This document shows, one piece after another, positions 26,175-34,067 of a DNA stretch of 64,000 nt. Source of the stretch: Lachnospiraceae bacterium (GTDB lineage Bacteria > Bacillota > Clostridia > Lachnospirales > Lachnospiraceae); the NCBI GenBank assembly GCA_016287675.1, contig JAEFAR010000005.1, positions 1 through 64,000 on the forward strand, read 5' to 3'. Under the pieces are notes generated by a model. It saw nothing but the letters and a program-made list of their open reading frames with translations. It was not told the DNA's origin and searched no databases. The stretch's first letter is position 1; each line of letters opens with the position of its first letter. The translations under genes and the position numbers were made by a program.

Positions 26175-28235
26175 ATGGAAAACACATTTAAGAGAGAACA
26201 CACTGATTACACACTGAGCCCCTATACAGGTCTCACGAGAGATTCATTTATTGATGCCGCGAAGTACCTGATACGAGGCTTTTTTTCAGGCATTAAGGAC
26301 ATAGATTCCGCTCCTGTTGTAACAAGAACGGAATTTGACATCACCTACCCCCATAAAAACGCAGGCCCGGAGCAGCTTGACCGTGAAAGAAGAGCCGAGA
26401 TCTTTGAAGGACTCGCACGGTCCATGTTCATCGCTGCGCCACTGATCCATGAAGAGCCGGATCTTAAAGTCAACGGCTTTTCTTTACGCGAGTACTACAA
26501 AAAGCACATTCTAAAGGTCGCAACCTCCGGGAACGACGAAAGCGCGGGAAGCTACGATGAGATGATGAAGAGTGCGGGAGGGAATCCATATGCCTGCTTT
26601 CAACAGACGGTTGAGACCTGCGCACTGGTGATCTGCCTGGACATCTGTGAAAAAGAGATCTGGGAGGATTACACCAAAGAGGAGCAGGACACGATCGCAG
26701 ATTTCCTGAGCGGCTACGCCCACCACATGACAGTGCCCCAGAACTGGCGTCTTTTCAACATGCTGGACCTGGCTTTCCTAAAAAAACACGGCTATGAAGC
26801 AAATGACGATATCATGCTGGATCATGCTCTCGCCATAAAGGATTATTACGTCGGAAACGGATGGTTCAGGGACGGGCAGAGCTTTGACTACTACTCCTGC
26901 TGGGCATTCAATGTCTATGCACCCATATGGTGCAAATGGTACGGCTACGATAATATGCCTGAGATCGCGGCTTTTTTCGAGAACGCATCCAACGAGCTTA
27001 TGAAGACCTACCCCGCTTACTTCGGCCGAAACGGCTTCGTGAACATGTGGGGAAGAAGCTGCATATACAGAAACGCGGCTGTAAGCCCTCTGGCTGCCAA
27101 TTTCTTTTTCAAAAATCCCACGGCAGATCCCGGAGTCTGCAGGCGTGTGACTGCAGGCGCTTTGCTGCAATTCCTGGAGCGGGAGGACTTTTTGTCGGGC
27201 GGAGTCCCTTCCCTCGGATTCTACGGTCAGTTCCCGCCTCTTGTTCAGGGCTACTCCTGCGCAGAATCTCCCCTTTGGCTGGGTAAGGCCTTCCTGTGCC
27301 TTGAGCTCCCGAAGGATCACCCTTTTTGGACAGCCAAAGAAAAAGACAACTTTGAAGGTCTCTCGGGCAATGATGTGAGGACGAACGTTCTTGACGGTCC
27401 GGGACTTGTGTTCTCGAACCACGCCGCAAACGGCGAGACCATCCTCAGATCAGCAAAAGTGATCAAAAACAAAAAAGACTTTCATGGCATGCAAAACTAT
27501 GCAAAGCTTTGCTATAACACGGATTTCCCCTGGGACAGCGCATTCATCCGGGACCTGAACGTGATCCCCATGAGCTATACAATAAAGGACGCTTCCATGA
27601 CGGAAGCAAAGACAGCCAATGCACTTTACCATTGCGGTGTAAAAGACGATGTTTTTTACAGAAGAGCCTTCTTTGACTACGAAACGGAGACAGAGATGCA
27701 CTGGATCGATGCCATGGATCTTGCAGACTTTACGGTTCCTTACGGCATCTTCAGGGCAGACAGGATGAGACTTGTCAGAAAGCCCTCCGTTGTGACGCTT
27801 TCCTCCTTCGGATTTCCGGCCGGAGACACCGAGACAAAAGAATTCAAAAAGGACGGAGCGACCGCGATCGTGATCAAGGGCACCGACGGACACGGCAGAA
27901 AGATCTCAATGGCAATGACGCTCTTCATGGGCTTTGATGAGATTAACACCGTATTTTCAAAGGGCACAAATTCCGACAAAAAAGACTCCGTGATCATCTA
28001 TGCCACAGCCCACAGAAATGCACAGTACAGTGCAAAAGAAGGTCATCTGCTGCTCTCACAGATCATTACAAGGGCAGACGGAGGCGATTTCACCGAGGAT
28101 GATCTTTTCCCCGTAAAAGAGATCGCATGGGCAAACGAGAGTGACAGGGTTTTCGAGTACCCCACGGTTATTTTGAAAAGCGGCAGAAAGATCAGGATTT
28201 CCTTTGACAGCATCGAAAGCAGATTAACTACATAA
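26175..28235 (+). CDS. DUF2264 family protein, probable intracellular glycoside-active enzyme
   Basis: A 686-residue protein of the DUF2264 family. The N-terminal two-thirds are expected to form an alpha/alpha barrel (NWRLFNMLDLAFLKKHGYEAN, WFRDGQSFDYYSCWAFNVYAPIW, MWGRSCIYRNAA, GGVPSLGFYGQF), with a beta-rich C-terminal domain. I recall that relatives include CAZy GH154 beta-glucuronidases, but I cannot confirm membership here. No signal peptide, so it is cytoplasmic. It precedes a teichoic-acid-type polymerase/glycosyltransferase fusion by 14 bases, suggesting a role in turnover or editing of a cell-surface glycan, or independent use of uronic-acid sugars. Confidence 0.75.
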   Translation: MENTFKREHTDYTLSPYTGLTRDSFIDAAKYLIRGFFSGIKDIDSAPVVTRTEFDITYPHKNAGPEQLDRERRAEIFEGLARSMFIAAPLIHEEPDLKVNGFSLREYYKKHILKVATSGNDESAGSYDEMMKSAGGNPYACFQQTVETCALVICLDICEKEIWEDYTKEEQDTIADFLSGYAHHMTVPQNWRLFNMLDLAFLKKHGYEANDDIMLDHALAIKDYYVGNGWFRDGQSFDYYSCWAFNVYAPIWCKWYGYDNMPEIAAFFENASNELMKTYPAYFGRNGFVNMWGRSCIYRNAAVSPLAANFFFKNPTADPGVCRRVTAGALLQFLEREDFLSGGVPSLGFYGQFPPLVQGYSCAESPLWLGKAFLCLELPKDHPFWTAKEKDNFEGLSGNDVRTNVLDGPGLVFSNHAANGETILRSAKVIKNKKDFHGMQNYAKLCYNTDFPWDSAFIRDLNVIPMSYTIKDASMTEAKTANALYHCGVKDDVFYRRAFFDYETETEMHWIDAMDLADFTVPYGIFRADRMRLVRKPSVVTLSSFGFPAGDTETKEFKKDGATAIVIKGTDGHGRKISMAMTLFMGFDEINTVFSKGTNSDKKDSVIIYATAHRNAQYSAKEGHLLLSQIITRADGGDFTEDDLFPVKEIAWANESDRVFEYPTVILKSGRKIRISFDSIESRLTT

Positions 28236-28249
28236 ATCGGAGATTAGGT

Positions 28250-30727
28250 ATGGGTCGAAAATTAGACAGAAAAAAAGTGTTTTTTAAAAGGTTCTTTTCT
28301 GAGGACTTTTATTCTCACAGAGCCTACATAAAAATGTATGACAGGCTTCCGGTGGATCAAAAGCTTGTACTCCTGGAATCCCAGCACGGAACGGTTCTGG
28401 GCGGAAACATTGCGAAGCTCCTGAAAACTCTCTGCGAAAATGAGGAATTTTCCGATCTGAAGCTTTACGTTACTGTCCGTAAAGAAACAAAAGCAGCCAT
28501 CTCGGCACAATGGAAGGATTTCAAGAATTCCGAACGGATCAAGGCCGTTCGCTTCGACTCCCACGAGTACTTTAAGATCCTGGCGAGTGCGGGAAGGCTG
28601 ATAAACGACAACACCTTCACTCCCCTTTTTACAAGAAAACCGGGGCAGCTCTACCTGAACACCTGGCACGGAACGCCCCTTAAAACCCTGGGAAAAGCCA
28701 TTAAGGGAGAGCGCTTCGCCATCGGAAACGCCCAGAGAAATTTCCTTTCCGCAGATCTTCTCCTGTATCCGAACGAGTACACGAGAGATGTGATGCTCAG
28801 GGACTATATGGTTGAGAACTTCGGAACAGCAAAGCTTGCAATGACAGGCTATCCCAGAAACGAGGTATTCTTTTCCGAAGAAACAAGAGATGAAATGCGA
28901 AAGCGTTTCGGATTTGGGGATTCGAAAGTATATGCCTACCTGCCCACATGGAGGGGCATTGTGGGGAAAGTTGACCGTAACGGGCAGGAGAACGAGCTGG
29001 ACAGTATGTTCAGGCGGCTTGATGAACTGCTCCCCGAGAACACCGTTGTTTACGTAAAGCTTCACCCCATGCTCCGAGGCAGCATGAACACCGCAGCTTA
29101 CAGGCATATCCTGACATTTCCCGACAACGTCCCATCTTACGACTTCCTGCAGGCAACCGACGGCCTCATAACGGATTACTCCAGCATAATGTTCGACTAT
29201 GCGGTCACAAGGCGTCCCATCGTGCTCTACACCTACGACGAAGAAGAGTATCTCAAGGACAGGGGGCTGTATTTTCCGCTAAAGGAACTGCCCTTCCCTC
29301 AAGTGAAGACAGTGGAAAAGCTTGCGGAAGAGCTGGTTTCTCCGACGTCCTACGATGACACGGATTTTTTGAAGCGTTTCTGCCCTTACGACAGAGCGGG
29401 AGTTTCACTCGATCTCATGCGAAACTTTATTTCGGGAGATCTTTCCGGCTACCCTGCAGTTCCCTGCAACGGCAGGAAAAACGTCGCGGTTTACGGCGGA
29501 GATTTCATCCGAAACGGCATAGCCACCGCCCTCATCAACATGACGAGGAACATTGACAGGGATAAGTACAATTATCTCATCCTCTACAAATACAGCCCGA
29601 AAACCAACAACACCCCCGGCTACCACGAGCCTGCGCTGGATGACATCCCGGAAGAGATCGCAACTCTCGGCATCACAAATCCCAGATGCGGGACATGGTT
29701 TGAACTAGCCTGGTCCAAACTCTGGAAAAAATGGCAGCGCCTGATCCCCTCTCTCCCCTACAGGTCAGCCAAAAAGGCATATGAAAGCATAGCAAGGCGC
29801 GAAGCGGTCAAGACCTTCGGAAACGCCCGTATCGATGCGGCTATTCAGTTTAACGGCTACTTCCCGGACATCATCTCCATGTTTAAGGTGATGGATTGCG
29901 GACGTGCCATTTTTGTCCACAACGATATGAACGGCGAGAATAGAAAGCCCTTCGCAGTTCCCAGAAAACTCCTGTCGGAAGCTTACACATCCTACGATGA
30001 GGTTGCGATCGTTGCGGAAGAACTGGCTCCGAGGATGGATCTCTACATCGAAACTTCGGGCTACACAAAACGCGATTACACTGTCATCCCCAACATAATA
30101 GATTACAGGACCATCCTCAAAAAAGCCGATGAAGAACTGCACTTCACGGAAAACACCGTAACGGACGTTACGGAAGAAGAACTTAAAAACATTTTAAACG
30201 GGCCCGATAAGGTGATCTTAAACGTTGGAAGATTTTCCTATGAAAAAGGACAATTGCGCCTGATCGAAGCATTTGAAAAAGCTTCAGCGGACCATACAGA
30301 CGCCAGGCTCATTATACTCGGCTCCTACGGACCGTACTACAACCGCGTGCTCGAGCGTGCCGCCTCATCCCCCCTCGCAAAGCGCATCACCGTCATCAAA
30401 TTCCTTGCCAATCCCTTCCCTTTGGTGAAGCAGGCGGATCTCCTGGTGCTCTCTTCCCTCTATGAGGGCTTCGGACTTGTGCTCTGTGAAGCTGACATTC
30501 TCGGTGTTCCCTGCTTTTCCACACGGATCACGGGTCCCACAGACTTCATGGAAAAATACAACGGAATGCTTGTCGAAGATTCCACGGAAGGGATCGCAGA
30601 AGGCATCAGGGCCTTCCTGAGAGGCGAAGTAAAGAAGACTCTCACCGTGGATTACGAAGAGTACAATAAAGAGGCTGTAAAAGCCTTCGAAGATATGGCA
30701 GGAAGGCTTACCAAGATCAAAAGATAG
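28250..30727 (+). CDS. Fusion of CDP-glycerol glycerophosphotransferase (TagF-like) and GT4 glycosyltransferase
   Basis: 825 residues with two catalytic halves. Residues about 1-390 match the teichoic-acid polymerase superfamily: NTWHGTPLKTLGKA (about 138), LLYPNEYTRDVM, YLPTWRG, VYVKLHPML and the diagnostic LITDYSSIMFDYA. Residues about 400-825 are a GT-B glycosyltransferase of family GT4, with ILNVGRFSYEKGQLRLIEAFEKA and the C-terminal LYEGFGLVLCEADILGVPCFSTRITGPTDFME. Together they could add polyol-phosphate and sugar units to the same wall or capsular polymer. There is no signal or membrane helix, so membrane association would be peripheral. It is co-directional with DUF2264 and ends just before the convergent SRP RNA gene. 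Confidence 0.82.
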   Translation: MGRKLDRKKVFFKRFFSEDFYSHRAYIKMYDRLPVDQKLVLLESQHGTVLGGNIAKLLKTLCENEEFSDLKLYVTVRKETKAAISAQWKDFKNSERIKAVRFDSHEYFKILASAGRLINDNTFTPLFTRKPGQLYLNTWHGTPLKTLGKAIKGERFAIGNAQRNFLSADLLLYPNEYTRDVMLRDYMVENFGTAKLAMTGYPRNEVFFSEETRDEMRKRFGFGDSKVYAYLPTWRGIVGKVDRNGQENELDSMFRRLDELLPENTVVYVKLHPMLRGSMNTAAYRHILTFPDNVPSYDFLQATDGLITDYSSIMFDYAVTRRPIVLYTYDEEEYLKDRGLYFPLKELPFPQVKTVEKLAEELVSPTSYDDTDFLKRFCPYDRAGVSLDLMRNFISGDLSGYPAVPCNGRKNVAVYGGDFIRNGIATALINMTRNIDRDKYNYLILYKYSPKTNNTPGYHEPALDDIPEEIATLGITNPRCGTWFELAWSKLWKKWQRLIPSLPYRSAKKAYESIARREAVKTFGNARIDAAIQFNGYFPDIISMFKVMDCGRAIFVHNDMNGENRKPFAVPRKLLSEAYTSYDEVAIVAEELAPRMDLYIETSGYTKRDYTVIPNIIDYRTILKKADEELHFTENTVTDVTEEELKNILNGPDKVILNVGRFSYEKGQLRLIEAFEKASADHTDARLIILGSYGPYYNRVLERAASSPLAKRITVIKFLANPFPLVKQADLLVLSSLYEGFGLVLCEADILGVPCFSTRITGPTDFMEKYNGMLVEDSTEGIAEGIRAFLRGEVKKTLTVDYEEYNKEAVKAFEDMAGRLTKIKR

Positions 30728-30732
30728 AAAAA

Positions 30733-30835
30733 GAAGCCCCGGTTTCCTTACGACAAACGGGTGGCATCCCTTAGTGCTGCTTCATTCCTGACCTGACACG
30801 GTTCAGGAGCACCCGCTTCGTAAGACCGAGGCTTC
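30733..30835 (-). ncRNA. ffs: Signal recognition particle RNA (small bacterial type)
   Basis: On the minus strand this 103-base hairpin contains the conserved SRP core GTCAGGTCAGGAATGAAGCA, which matches the Ffh-binding domain IV (asymmetric loop and GGAA-type tetraloop region). A terminal stem pairs GAAGCC at the 5' end with GGCTTC at the 3' end, followed by TTTTT as terminator. There is no Alu domain, as in the short SRP RNAs of many bacteria. It binds Ffh and directs membrane-protein translation to FtsY and the translocon. Confidence 0.95.
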
Positions 30836-30843
30836 GATTTGGC

Positions 30844-30872
30844 ATTATATATAGTTTTAGAGCGATTGTCAA
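30844..30872 (-). promoter_or_regulatory. Full-consensus promoter of the SRP RNA
   Basis: Minus-strand TTGACA (30867-30872) and TATAAT (30844-30849) are exactly 17 bases apart, placing the start of transcription near the predicted 5' end of the RNA. Confidence 0.9.
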
Positions 30873-30880
30873 GGGGCACT

Positions 30881-30913
30881 CGCTGCTTCGCAGCTTACTG
30901 TATATTGTACAGT
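30881..30913. repeat. Reduced copy of the palindromic element, copy D
   Basis: The hairpin GCTGC-TTC-GCAGC (30882-30894) is followed by ACTGTA/TACAGT (30897-30913). A 19-base string including the first hairpin (30880-30898) is identical at 33980-33998, where a long extra arm is present. It lies between the stop of the minus-strand lipoprotein gene and the SRP RNA promoter, so it may help end the lipoprotein transcript. Confidence 0.65.
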
Positions 30914-30915
30914 TT

Positions 30916-31845
30916 TCATTTATATGTACATTCGCAGAACACCTCGTGGGACGGGATATAATCCCCCCACTGACTGCTTGCAATTCCGTACATTATCTTT
31001 TCCCATGTCGCGTTCTCATCGTTCACGAGAACATATCTGTCATAGTCGGAGATCAAGGCAGTCGGAGAATTTACTTCTCCGGTGAAGTGTTTCAGATACT
31101 TCCATCTCTTAACAGCTATGCCTCGCCCCGGCTGTTCATAGACACAGTAGCGATCTCCGTCTCGATGAAGCGGCGAAACAACAAACATCTCGCCGTCATA
31201 TGCCAGCTTTTCCAAATAAAGCGCGGGGTAATCTCCCTTTACGGCTTCATAGTAGTCCTTCGAAGTTCTTTCCCTGTCGAGAGTATAGTAATATCCCAGC
31301 AGTATTTCGGCCGACTTCCCGTCAATGACCTTCTCATAAAACTCCGTCCATATTTCTTTCCCGACGGCGACACTGCCGTCTTCCATGATCACAAATCCGT
31401 TTTCTTTGGCAAGCTCCAATTCCCCCGGCTCCGCCGCTCCGTTTGCCCTGTATTGGATCAGCTCCTCCTCGACATGCCACGGATCGGATTTACTTTTGTA
31501 AACATCGACCAGGATCGTTTTGTTGGGATATTCCTTCAGCGTGTATATGCGATGGGCATACGTTTCATCAATTTCTTCCTCGTCAAAATCAAAGATCATC
31601 TCATCCCGTGTATAATCCACATTTTTCTGATACACACTGTCATATCGGTAAACTTTGCCGTCAATAGGGATAAAGTACAAACCTCCCAGGATCCCTGTCC
31701 TCTCCGTATCATACGGAACCTTTTCCCCGTTTTCTTCCAAAGCCCATTCCGGCGCTTTGTTCAAAACCTCAACATCCTTCTTTCCGCAGCTTCCCATGAC
31801 CATGGCCGCTGCCATAAGGAGCAGTACATAAAAGCATTTTTTCAT
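30916..31845 (-). CDS. Hypothetical lipoprotein
   Basis: A 309-residue protein with a lipoprotein signal peptide: MKKCFYVLLLMAAAMVMGSC with the lipobox Cys at residue 20. The mature part is mixed alpha/beta and rich in Tyr, Glu and Lys, with no family I recognise. A DYTRDEMIFDFDEEEIDETY stretch is notably acidic. Probably anchored to the outer face of the membrane. Monocistronic as far as can be seen; AGGAG lies upstream of the start. Confidence 0.7.
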   Translation of the reverse strand: MKKCFYVLLLMAAAMVMGSCGKKDVEVLNKAPEWALEENGEKVPYDTERTGILGGLYFIPIDGKVYRYDSVYQKNVDYTRDEMIFDFDEEEIDETYAHRIYTLKEYPNKTILVDVYKSKSDPWHVEEELIQYRANGAAEPGELELAKENGFVIMEDGSVAVGKEIWTEFYEKVIDGKSAEILLGYYYTLDRERTSKDYYEAVKGDYPALYLEKLAYDGEMFVVSPLHRDGDRYCVYEQPGRGIAVKRWKYLKHFTGEVNSPTALISDYDRYVLVNDENATWEKIMYGIASSQWGDYIPSHEVFCECTYK

Positions 31846-32008
31846 GTGTTTTACCTCTCCTTTTATAAATTTAGCATGTCTCCCCTTCCGGCAGTCTTAT
31901 CTGTTACAGGGTTTATGCTTGAATAAATTCAACGTGAACATTCCTCGGCTGTTTATCCAAGAAACGTCCACGTTGGCGGTTTTCAGCCTTCCGGCTGATC
32001 ATTTTTCA
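31846..32008. other. Gap between lipoprotein and nuclease genes with inverted repeats
   Basis: CAACGTG and CACGTTG form a wide inverted repeat in 31930-31977, and TCAGCC-TTCC-GGCTGA (31983-31998) forms a compact hairpin followed on the plus strand by ATTTTT. The hairpin could be part of a terminator; no gene is evident. Confidence 0.4.
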
Positions 32009-32899
32009 TTACTTCATTGCACTTTTAAATTCCTGAATGTCGGTAGCCTTCGCAGCTGCCAGCAAGAGTTTGTCAAGCTCATTCAGATCGGAGATTCGAT
32101 CGATGTAATTACAAATATCATCATCAACCGTTCCCAAATTTTCAAGCACCTTAAAAATAGATTCCTTTTTGCCTTCTGCTCTGCCCTCTTCTCTGCCCTT
32201 TTCTCTTTCCATGTCATAATGTTCACCCAGAGTCATAATGCCCTCCTGTACAAACGGATCAGATTTAACATAGTTTACAAACCCATTAAGCTGTTTCGTT
32301 GTTGAATCGCTTACATTATTGTTTTGAATATAGTCTAACATGTTTTTTATTTCCTGACTACCCCCAATCGTTCCCGTCGTATTGAAGATCATGATGGTAA
32401 GGCCGTCTTTATAAGGTATAGCAGGATCTTCTACGCAACAATTTCTGAAAGTGTACACCATTCTGTCTTTTCCAAAAGGATCATAGTCAAGTATCATGAT
32501 GATGTACAAGTCAGGTAACGGAGCAAAGGTCTTTGCTCCTATAGGCAATCTTTTCGAATCGATCTTTGCCTGATAAAAACGATTCCTGTGGGGGAGGTCG
32601 GAAGAGCTGCTTCTGTGAGGCTCAATATCATAAATATTTGCCACTCTCTCAACCCCATCCTTTTCAATTCTTTCCTCAACTTCCACATCCAAGCGGATTC
32701 CTCGTTTTTCCAGGTCTATTCCCGGAATAATACGTTGCGATGTAACTTTTATCTTTGAAAAATCACGTTGCAACAAAACCGACAGCAGAAGTTTGATGCT
32801 TTGCTCTCCAACATTAGGATCGCTTGCTACCAGATTCATGAGAGCGTCATCGATGAGGCTGCTCTCCTCCAATGTTTTTCTTGCTTTTTCTTCCGACAT
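32009..32899 (-). CDS. Rpn-family PD-(D/E)XK nuclease / transposase-like protein
   Basis: A 296-residue protein of the recombination-promoting nuclease (Rpn, PDDEXK) family, abundant in Lachnospiraceae. The nuclease core is recognisable as GIRLDVEVEE...NIYDIEPHR...FYQAKIDSKR, with candidate metal ligands Asp, Glu and a downstream Gln/Lys. The C-terminal tail contains a Glu/Arg/Gly-rich coiled stretch (EREKGREEGRAEGKKES), typical of these proteins. They occur in many near-identical copies and are thought to act in RecA-independent DNA exchange. It is flanked by hairpin-rich non-coding DNA, as mobile genes often are, but no terminal repeats of its own were found. Confidence 0.8.
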   Translation of the reverse strand: MSEEKARKTLEESSLIDDALMNLVASDPNVGEQSIKLLLSVLLQRDFSKIKVTSQRIIPGIDLEKRGIRLDVEVEERIEKDGVERVANIYDIEPHRSSSSDLPHRNRFYQAKIDSKRLPIGAKTFAPLPDLYIIMILDYDPFGKDRMVYTFRNCCVEDPAIPYKDGLTIMIFNTTGTIGGSQEIKNMLDYIQNNNVSDSTTKQLNGFVNYVKSDPFVQEGIMTLGEHYDMEREKGREEGRAEGKKESIFKVLENLGTVDDDICNYIDRISDLNELDKLLLAAAKATDIQEFKSAMK

Positions 32900-33072
32900 T
32901 TTTGTTCTCCTATTGTTTTCTTCTCTTGAGGGTTGCTCAAGGAAACTGAGCGCACTATGTGCGTCTTCTTTTATTCTTCAAAACAATCACAGAAACTAAG
33001 GCCGGGACAAGCAGAACAAGAGAAACTTAAGAATAAAACAACACCAAAAAAAACACTATAAAAACAAAAAAT

Positions 33073-33141
33073 CTCTTGTGGGATAATGGCGAAACGCCTA
33101 CGACAGCCAAAGCTGCTCATGAATTATCTTGATGAAAAGAG
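33073..33141 (-). other. Three-way-junction structure downstream of the LuxR gene, possible terminator
   Basis: Read on the minus strand, CTCTT and then GATAAT form the closing stem with ATTATC and AAGAG. Inside are two hairpins, CAGC-TTTG-GCTG and GGCG-TTT-CGCC. The structure ends in ATTTTTTGTTTTT, so it can terminate the minus-strand LuxR transcript. The three-way topology is unusual for a simple terminator. The remainder of 32900-33171 is A-rich and shows no gene I can support. Confidence 0.6.
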
Positions 33142-33171
33142 GATATCATGAATCAAGGCAAAAGTAAAGAA

Positions 33172-33414
33172 TTAAATGTTCAGAAACAGCTCTTTGAATT
33201 CCTTCTTTCCCGGAACAAACGCCTTTTCATAAATATGCGAGAAATGATTTTTCACTGTCTGTTCCGATATTCCAAGCATATAGGCTATTCTCCTGTTTGA
33301 AAATCCCGATACTTTTAAAAAGCCCAATTCAAGTTCACGCTTCGTAAGCCCCAGCTTTGAAGCCACTTCAAGATAGCGTTCTTTTGTTACTTCGGGATCA
33401 TTGATCATCGCCAT
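33172..33414 (-). CDS. Small LuxR-type helix-turn-helix protein
   Basis: 80 residues consisting of little more than a LuxR/GerE HTH: LTKRELELGFLKVSGFSNRRIAYMLGISEQTVKNHFSHIYEK. No receiver or ligand-binding domain is present. It overlaps the upstream membrane-protein gene by 17 bases in another frame and is probably translationally coupled to it; the second ATG (33408) is an alternative start. In related bacteria such HTH domains are often fused to the C-terminus of a multi-helix membrane sensor, so this looks like a split version. Confidence 0.8.
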   Translation of the reverse strand: MAMINDPEVTKERYLEVASKLGLTKRELELGFLKVSGFSNRRIAYMLGISEQTVKNHFSHIYEKAFVPGKKEFKELFLNI

Positions 33415-33886
33415 TTTCGAAGTCCATTTCTTCGTTCATTTTCTTCTCGGCATTAAGCTTCAAAGGTAACAGCAACAATTCCAGAACAACTGCATAAAGC
33501 CCGATCAGAAAACACAGGGAAAGATTTGCGCCAAGAGCTTTGGCATCCGCCACTTTGCCAAGGATGATTATGCTCCATACAAAGAAAGCAAAAAGAGCGC
33601 CATATACCACAAGTTTCTGGGCCGCCCCCACTCCCGCGACTGTGTTTTTAAGTTCCAGCAGGCTGTAGGGTCTGATCCCAACGGAAAACGCCCTGGTGAA
33701 GTTTTTCCATTCGCCTGTGATCATAAGCCCCGGAACAAGAAACAATGCGATGATCAGTAATGAGATCCCGTCAAAGAACAATGGCAGATTTGATGTCCTG
33801 TCTTCGGAGATCGCGATGCAAAATCCGAACACTGCCGCTATCAGGATCACTTCTCCGAGCAATATCCAACGTATATTTCTTTTCAT
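33398..33886 (-). CDS. Four-helix membrane protein paired with LuxR-type HTH
   Basis: 162 residues with four predicted membrane helices (about 9-27, 38-56, 89-112, 118-140) and a short acidic C-terminal tail. No family is recognised. The start at 33886 follows AGGAGG. Overlap with the small LuxR gene suggests a sensor/regulator pair in which the membrane part controls the HTH protein; this is inferred from gene arrangement only. Confidence 0.65.
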   Translation of the reverse strand: MKRNIRWILLGEVILIAAVFGFCIAISEDRTSNLPLFFDGISLLIIALFLVPGLMITGEWKNFTRAFSVGIRPYSLLELKNTVAGVGAAQKLVVYGALFAFFVWSIIILGKVADAKALGANLSLCFLIGLYAVVLELLLLPLKLNAEKKMNEEMDFENGDDQ

Positions 33887-33979
33887 GATGCCTCCTTTCG
33901 TGAACTCTCAGGTTCAGCTTCGCAGTCATCATAACACACGCGGAACAAATAAGATATAGTACCTTTTATTTTTCTTATG

Positions 33980-34053
33980 TCGCTGCTTCGCAGCTTACAC
34001 AATAAAAAAGTATTCCGTGAAAGCAAGCTTTCCGGAATACCTTTTTATTGTGT
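33980..34053. repeat. Palindromic element copy E, doubling as leuS terminator
   Basis: Contains the hairpin GCTGC-TTC-GCAGC (33982-33994). It is followed by a long arm in which ACACAATAAAAA pairs with TTTTTATTGTGT (33997-34008 with 34042-34053), then GTATTCCG with CGGAATAC, and an apical GAAAG/CTTTC stem, the same apex as copies B and C. On the minus strand the arm carries a T-rich 3' strand directly after the leuS stop codon, so it should terminate leuS. The first 19 bases are identical to copy D at 30880. Confidence 0.75.
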
Positions 34054-34067
34054 ATTGCGTACAGTGA

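Noticed and set aside
32009-32899. Complete insertion sequence around the Rpn-like gene
   Set aside because: No terminal inverted repeats or target duplications could be matched on its two sides; only local hairpins are present.
33073-33141. Hammerhead ribozyme suggested by GAAAC and TTGATGA segments
   Set aside because: The segments are in the wrong order relative to the stems, the CUGAUGA core is not intact (UUGAUGA), and no cleavable NUH junction fits the three-way fold.
33148-33303. Plus-strand frame of about 50 codons with AAGAGG upstream
   Set aside because: It is antisense to the well-supported LuxR HTH gene, has no promoter, and its translation resembles no protein; most likely a shadow frame.
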